Assembly: GCA_041920415.1 (NCBI GenBank)
Contig: JBHGYD010000009.1
Location: 26,152-90,151, forward strand
DNA length: 64,000 bases
Source of the DNA: JBHGYD01 sp041920415
Lineage (GTDB): Bacteria; Bacillota; Bacilli; Bacillales; Anoxybacillaceae
Direction of reading: 5' to 3'
Shown here one piece after another: positions 62,986 to 64,000 of this stretch. Each line of letters begins with the position of its first letter. Positions within the stretch are counted from its first letter, which is position 1. Below the pieces are notes generated by a model, which worked only from the letters and a program-made list of their open reading frames with translations, did no database searches and was not told the origin of the DNA. The translations under genes and the position numbers were made by a program.

Positions 62986-63710
62986 CGTTTCGCACCCCCA
63001 AAATATAAAAATGCTTCTTCAAGCGTTTGCGAATTCGTACTTTTCTTTAATTCGTCCGGGCTGCCTACCGCGATTAGGCGTCCGTCGCGAATCATGGCCA
63101 GGCGCTGACATTTCTCTGCTTCATCCATGACATGAGTCGTAACGACAATCGTTGTTCCATTTTGCCGAATTCGTTCAAGCTCATCCCAAATCGCTTGACG
63201 AAGCACCGGGTCAATCCCGACTGTCGGTTCATCTAAAATTAGCACTTCCGGTTCATGTAACAAGGAAACAGCGAGCGACAAGCGCCGTTTCATCCCCCCT
63301 GAATAATTGTTGACCGTCTTTTTTACATGATCCGTTAAATTGACAAGCTCCATTACTTCTTCAATACGCTGCTTTTGCTGTTTTCCTTTTAATCCATAAA
63401 TTGAAGCAAAAAACTGCAAATTTTCTAATGCCGTTAATTCCCCATATAGGGCATCCGATTGCGCCATAAAACCAATTCGCTTCATGACATATAGGTTAGG
63501 CATTTTTGTATTCAGCACATGAATCGTTCCCGTTGTCGCTTCGTCAATCCCAGCAATCATTTTGACAACTGTTGTTTTCCCTGCTCCGGAAGGTCCAAGC
63601 ATCCCGAAAATTTCTCCTTTGTTTACTTCAAGAGTAATGTCATCAATGACTTTCTTTTTCCCAAAAATTCGCGACACATGTTCAACGCGGATACATGTTT
63701 TCTCTGACAT
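62982..63710 (-). CDS. ABC transporter ATP-binding protein
   Basis: 242 residues. Walker A GPSGAGKTTVVKM, Q-loop FMAQSDALYGELT, signature NNYSGGMKRRLSLAVSLL, Walker B VLILDEPTVGIDP, and H-loop VVTTHVMDEAEKC. Energises the adjacent permease. First gene of the exporter operon; ribosome site GGAGGAAATC. Confidence 0.94.
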   Translation of the reverse strand: MSEKTCIRVEHVSRIFGKKKVIDDITLEVNKGEIFGMLGPSGAGKTTVVKMIAGIDEATTGTIHVLNTKMPNLYVMKRIGFMAQSDALYGELTALENLQFFASIYGLKGKQQKQRIEEVMELVNLTDHVKKTVNNYSGGMKRRLSLAVSLLHEPEVLILDEPTVGIDPVLRQAIWDELERIRQNGTTIVVTTHVMDEAEKCQRLAMIRDGRLIAVGSPDELKKSTNSQTLEEAFLYFGGAKR

Positions 63711-63730
63711 ACGATTTCCTCCATTTTTAA

Positions 63731-63750
63731 AAGTGAGTGATTACTCACTT
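63731..63750. promoter_or_regulatory. TetR operator 1 of the exporter operon
   Basis: AAGTGAGTGATTACTCACTT, palindromic apart from the centre, 20 bases upstream of the ATPase start. Confidence 0.8.
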
Positions 63751-63779
63751 TGATTATATAATAAATGATATATATTATG

Positions 63780-63796
63780 AAGTGAGTAATCACTTA
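63780..63796. promoter_or_regulatory. TetR operator 2 of the exporter operon
   Basis: AAGTGAGTAATCACTTA; reversed, it shares AGTGATTACTCACTT with operator 1. The two flank an AT-rich TATATAAT promoter region. Confidence 0.78.
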
Positions 63797-63868
63797 TTTT
63801 TATAAATTTTGTTCGGGAATGGTTACAATTGTTGTAATAATATGTCTAATGATAATAACACCCTTGGT

Positions 63869-63896
63869 GCTAGTTGAACTCTACTGTTCAACTAGC
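63869..63896 (-). terminator. Hairpin at the end of the partial gene
   Basis: 11-bp stem GCTAGTTGAAC / GTTCAACTAGC around the stop codon. The following U-content is low, so it is a weak terminator. Confidence 0.55.
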
Positions 63897-64000
63897 TCAA
63901 GAGAAACAAGCGTGTAAGCCAATAAAATACCGTCTAATGCCGTTTCAAACCCTTCGACGCTGTTAGCACGGATCGAAGTGAGACGAAACACATCCACAAG
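63881..64000 (-). CDS. C-terminal end of an unidentified gene (runs off the window)
   Basis: The last 39 codons of a minus-strand gene enter from the right edge: LVDVFRLTSIRANSVEGFET then ALDGILLAYTLVSLELVEQ, stop TAG at 63881. Codon use is like the neighbours, so it looks genuine. The fragment is too short to name. Confidence 0.6.
   Translation of the reverse strand, partial: LVDVFRLTSIRANSVEGFETALDGILLAYTLVSLELVEQ

Noticed and set aside
1..64000. CRISPR arrays, tRNA and rRNA genes
   Set aside because: No regularly spaced repeats and no tRNA- or rRNA-like sequences were seen.

Overview
The window reads as chromosome of a thermophilic or thermotolerant endospore-forming Bacillaceae, most like Anoxybacillus/Geobacillus. 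The evidence is moderate A+T content, strong AGGAGG-type ribosome binding sites, many Rho-independent terminators, sporulation-type kinases, a SleB-like cortex hydrolase and CtsR, GlcT and preQ1 control sites of the Bacillus kind. From memory the gene content follows one B. subtilis neighbourhood read in reverse (ykyB, ykuC, patA, cheV, ykwC, mcpC, ptsI-ptsH-ptsG-glcT, ykvT, ykvS, queF-queE-queD-queC, ykvI, clpE), with lineage-specific genes between. There is no rRNA, tRNA, CRISPR array or intact insertion sequence.

Layout: 1-2.5 kb holds polyphosphate metabolism (ppk start, ppx) and ykyB. 2.6-9 kb is a signalling block: hybrid histidine kinase, free receiver, HPt-REC-GGDEF-REC protein, CheV. 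9-18.5 kb has a DUF1906 protein, a truncated TetR gene, a KinB-like kinase, a six-repeat propeller protein, an MFS pump, a LOG-like protein, CorA, an IDEAL protein and PatA. 18.5-26.2 kb is a fatty-acid degradation cluster with two matching TetR-type palindromes. 26.3-31 kb carries ykwC, a TM2 protein, an atypical SDR and mcpC. 31-36.5 kb is the glucose PTS with the GlcT antitermination leader. 36.7-49.5 kb is mixed accessory material: HAD hydrolase, frameshifted alpha/beta hydrolase, antiporter, PAS-GGDEF-EAL protein, the DUF1659/DUF2922/YvrJ trio, nitroreductase, PAS kinase, sucrase, a Met/Pro-rich protein and an orphan sigma factor. 49.9-54.5 kb holds ykvT, ykvS and the queuosine operon. 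54.6-64 kb holds a ferritin-like protein, an unusual chemoreceptor, ykvI, a YtkA-type lipoprotein, clpE and an autoregulated ABC exporter/TetR operon.

The standout observation is in queF. The gene is split exactly after the codon of its catalytic cysteine by a 351-nt insert with the P, Q, R and S elements of a group I intron, a P1 with the U.G splice-site pair, P2, P3, P4, P7, P8 and P9 pairings, and a terminal G. Removing it gives a perfect 165-residue QueF. The intron carries no endonuclease gene and contains an internal tandem duplication of its P6-P7-P3 segment. The same operon starts with a preQ1-I riboswitch, so a preQ1-sensing RNA and a self-splicing RNA both bear on synthesis of preQ1.

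Three small or broken genes (5895-6076, 30927-31121, 37669-38432) are each restored by adding a single A in a short A-run, which could reflect real decay or homopolymer sequencing errors.
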